Of a DNA stretch of 64,000 nucleotides, positions 62,183-64,000 are shown one piece after another. The position numbers were made by a program, and so were the translations under genes. The DNA is from Pullulanibacillus pueri. Lineage in GTDB: Bacteria; Bacillota; Bacilli; Bacillales; Sporolactobacillaceae. Position 1 is the stretch's first letter. Each line of letters begins with the position of its first letter. The notes under the pieces were generated by a model. That model was not told the origin of the DNA and ran no database searches. It saw nothing but the letters and a program-made list of their open reading frames with translations. The stretch is taken from assembly GCF_014639255.1 (NCBI RefSeq), contig NZ_BMFV01000006.1, forward strand, positions 1-64,000, in the 5' to 3' direction.

Positions 62183-62262
62183 CAAGGGACGAGCGTTTGC
62201 TTATCAGTTAAAGGAAAATCCTCTTCTTAACTGAGAAACACTTGTCCCTTTTATTATTGCAA
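62183..62262 (+). terminator. Large hairpin terminator of the small basic protein gene
   Basis: AAGGGAC ... TCAGTTAA and TTAACTGA ... GTCCCTT pair with small internal mismatches, and TTTTATT follows. Confidence 0.75.
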
Positions 62263-62425
62263 TATCCATACTCACAAACAATGTTATCTTCTCTAACATC
62301 CGCAATTAAACCGCTTCTCCCTTTTCCTAATCAATCACATTTTCTAAATTTTTCATATGTTTTTTTGCTTTTTTTAGAAAACACTTTGCATTTTTAGGTC
62401 CTTTGCATTATATTATTACATAAGA

Positions 62426-62442
62426 TGTTATAAAACTTAACA
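62426..62442 (+). promoter_or_regulatory. TnrA/GlnR-type box at the ammonium transporter gene
   Basis: TGTTATAAAACTTAACA matches the TGTNA-N7-TNACA consensus of TnrA and GlnR exactly. It lies just upstream of the ribosome-binding site, about 18 bases before the start codon, where binding would more easily repress than activate. Confidence 0.7.
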
Positions 62443-62459
62443 TATAGGGGGAGATTCAT

Positions 62460-63755
62460 TTGGATTTAAAAGATATTTCTTATGCCTTGGATTCTCTGTG
62501 GGTCATCATTGCAGCCATTCTTGTTATTGCCATGCAAGCTGGCTTCGCATTACTCGAGGCTGGATCAACAAGAATGAAAAACTCTGGCCACGTTGCCGGA
62601 AAGCAAATTCTTAGCTTTGGTCTCGTTTCTCTTGTCTTCTGGGCTTTTGGTTATGCCATTACTTTTGGTGATGGAAATGCCTTTATGGGGTTACATGGAT
62701 GGTTTGTCAGTGGGATTCACGGCGGACATTCAGGAGATATCAGTTTTTCACCATTGGATAATGGTTCTATTTTTCTATTATTCCAAACGGCATTTGCTGC
62801 TGTTTCTCTCGCCATCGCCTGGGGCGGTTTTGCTGAACGCGCCAAACTTGTGGTTTATGTTACTTTTGGTATTATCTTTTCAATCATTATTTATCCCATT
62901 GTTGGGCACTGGATTTGGGGTGGTGGTTGGTTAGCAGAAATGGGCATGCAAGATTTCGCTGGATCAACTGTTGTTCACTTAACAGGTGCGATCGCCGCCT
63001 TAATTGGTACGCTTCTCCTCGGACCGCGTATCGGTAAGTTCAATAAAAATAAAACACCGAATGTGATTCCTGGTCATAACCAAGTTTATACTGTTATTGG
63101 TGGGATTGTCCTTTGGATTGGTTGGTTTGGCTTTAACGCCGGAAGCACAGTCTCGACTGCTGATGGATTCTTTGGTTACGTTGCCTTAACAACCAACCTT
63201 GCCGCTGCAGCTGGTGCGCTCGCTGCCATGATAATGGCGAAAATTCTTGGTGGAAAAGCAGATATCTCAGCCATGGTGAATGGCGTTCTTGCTGCACTCG
63301 TTGCGATTACAGCCTCTTGTGCCTTCGTTGAAGCCTGGGCAGCTGTAGTTATTGGTGCCATCGCTGGTGGTGTCACTTATTGGACCTCCATTTACTTTGA
63401 GAAGAAAGGACTAGATGATCCTGTATATGCCTTCTCAGTTCATGGTATTGCCGGGATTATTGGAACCCTTTCAACAGGTTTCTTTGCATCTGGTCGCCTT
63501 GTTGAATATACTGGTGTCGGTGATAAAGGTCTTTTCTACGGTGGTGGCTTCCATCAATTGGGTGTTCAAGCCTTAGGCGTTATTGCATCCGGTGTTTTCG
63601 TTGCCGCAATCTCATTCGTCGTCTTGTTTATTCTTAAGAAAACGATTGGCTTACGCGTCACACCCGAAGAGGAAATTTCTGGGCTTGATATAAGCGAACA
63701 CGGAACATACGGCTATCCAGAACACCTTGATCCACAATTTATGAAAGTAGATTAA
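62460..63755 (+). CDS. amt: Ammonium transporter (Amt)
   Basis: The 431-residue protein has about 11 TM helices and Amt signatures: AMQAGFALLEAGSTRMKNSGHV at the first helices, DFAGSTVVHLTGAIAAL, GWFGFNAGS and the late FSVHGIAGIIGTLSTG with a conserved pore histidine. It imports ammonium when nitrogen is limiting. The start is TTG, with AGGGGGAG 6 bases upstream. A P-II gene (glnK) usually follows amt in Bacillus, but here the next gene looks different. Confidence 0.95.
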   Translation: MDLKDISYALDSLWVIIAAILVIAMQAGFALLEAGSTRMKNSGHVAGKQILSFGLVSLVFWAFGYAITFGDGNAFMGLHGWFVSGIHGGHSGDISFSPLDNGSIFLLFQTAFAAVSLAIAWGGFAERAKLVVYVTFGIIFSIIIYPIVGHWIWGGGWLAEMGMQDFAGSTVVHLTGAIAALIGTLLLGPRIGKFNKNKTPNVIPGHNQVYTVIGGIVLWIGWFGFNAGSTVSTADGFFGYVALTTNLAAAAGALAAMIMAKILGGKADISAMVNGVLAALVAITASCAFVEAWAAVVIGAIAGGVTYWTSIYFEKKGLDDPVYAFSVHGIAGIIGTLSTGFFASGRLVEYTGVGDKGLFYGGGFHQLGVQALGVIASGVFVAAISFVVLFILKKTIGLRVTPEEEISGLDISEHGTYGYPEHLDPQFMKVD

Positions 63756-63770
63756 TCAATAAAGTAGAGG

Positions 63771-63825
63771 GTGAATCCTAGTGTACCAAGGTTTAATTTT
63801 ACCTGATACGCTGGGTTCACCTTTT
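63771..63825 (+). terminator. Possible terminator after amt
   Basis: AGGGTGAATCC and GGGTTCACCTT can pair (one G-T) around a long loop, with CCTTTTATAAAA behind. The long loop makes this uncertain. Confidence 0.4.
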
Positions 63826-63853
63826 ATAAAACTTAAAGGTGTTGGGCTTGAAA

Positions 63854-64000
63854 ATGGCTAATTTTAAACAATTGATTAAAAAAATTGAGGCCGCGGAGAG
63901 CGTGCATGAATTAAAACATTATCATCAAGAGCTGTTCCAGTTGCCCAATAGCCCTTTACTTTCTCACACTCCTGTCACTCACATTTTCAGCTCATTAAAT
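63854..64000 (+). CDS. N-terminus of a DUF294-like nucleotidyltransferase protein (partial)
   Basis: The ORF from the ATG at 63854 stays open to the window edge (49 codons). It reads MANFKQLIKKIEAAESVHEL, then HHQEL-like and LLSHTPVTHIFSSLN. This resembles the start of proteins with DUF294/PII-uridylyltransferase-like domains, but only a fragment is seen. An in-frame TTG at 63848 with AAAGGTG upstream may be the true start. It is close behind amt, where glnK is usual. Confidence 0.5.
   Translation, partial: MANFKQLIKKIEAAESVHELKHYHQELFQLPNSPLLSHTPVTHIFSSLN

Larger units (their letters stand above)
61948..62459. other. Intergenic region with a small gene
   Basis: It contains a 44-codon gene at 62041, a large hairpin terminator, and the promoter region of the ammonium transporter. 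Nothing else is recognised. Confidence 0.5.

Noticed and set aside
1..64000. Insertion sequences, prophage, CRISPR, tRNA or rRNA genes
   Set aside because: No transposase, integrase, phage structural gene, regular direct repeat array or cloverleaf-like sequence was recognised by eye; a tRNA scan would be decisive.

Overview
The window looks like a chromosomal segment of a low-GC, Gram-positive, probably spore-forming bacterium of the order Bacillales. The evidence is the gene content: YfkD, YfkM, YerD, CvfC/YpgR, YpcP, a PfeT-type ATPase, a YesM/YesN two-component system and SE1561 are all typical of Bacillus and its relatives. A BirA operator, a PerR/Fur-type box and a TnrA/GlnR-type box of Bacillus style are also present. 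The genus cannot be fixed. I see no rRNA, tRNA, CRISPR array, prophage or insertion sequence.

Layout. 0.1-5.6 kb: SE1561, YfkD, an OsmC-MATE-Rossmann operon, then a divergent MFS transporter and thioredoxin-like protein. 5.9-12.9 kb: a tight five-gene minus-strand operon encoding an EPSP synthase homologue, acyl-CoA ligase, acyl-CoA dehydrogenase, dienoyl-CoA-reductase-like flavoenzyme and FabL/ChcA-like enoyl reductase. 13-24.6 kb: thioesterase, VanZ, PfeT, MFS, RlmA, YerD, acetolactate-synthase-like enzyme, YihY and a Ser/Thr-rich protein. 24.9-35.8 kb: CvfC, phosphatase, YjbQ, BsuPI lipoprotein, oligoendopeptidase, arginase-fold protein, YfkM, amino acid permease, Maf, and an NSS transporter with a 36-residue small subunit. 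36-43.6 kb: a sugar ABC transporter with a three-component sensory system. 43.9-53 kb: DnaJC28-like protein, two tandem FolC-like ligases, MFS exporter, DUF4931, BioY, CHY zinc finger and a TIM-barrel protein. 53.2-64 kb: large secreted protein, methyltransferase, aldo/keto reductase, pseudouridine synthase, YpcP, methionine gamma-lyase, ammonium transporter and the start of one more gene.

The most interesting system is the 5.9-12.9 kb operon. Its five enzyme classes are those reported for the shikimate-derived cyclohexanecarboxyl-CoA pathway of Streptomyces collinus (the ansatrienin side chain), which also primes omega-cyclohexyl fatty acids. The EPSP synthase homologue keeps the PEP-pocket residues but has changed several positions that contact shikimate-3-phosphate, including two at the phosphate site. 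The SDR has the Y-x6-K active site of FabL-type enoyl reductases. I infer a pathway from shikimate to a cyclohexyl-CoA starter unit for membrane lipids.

Secondary points are two families of dispersed intergenic repeats, a 42-bp tandem hairpin repeat, a tandem FolC pair in which one copy has lost the DGAHNP motif, and several good regulatory sites (BirA at bioY, PerR/Fur at pfeT, TnrA/GlnR at amt, a cre-like site at the sugar ABC operon).
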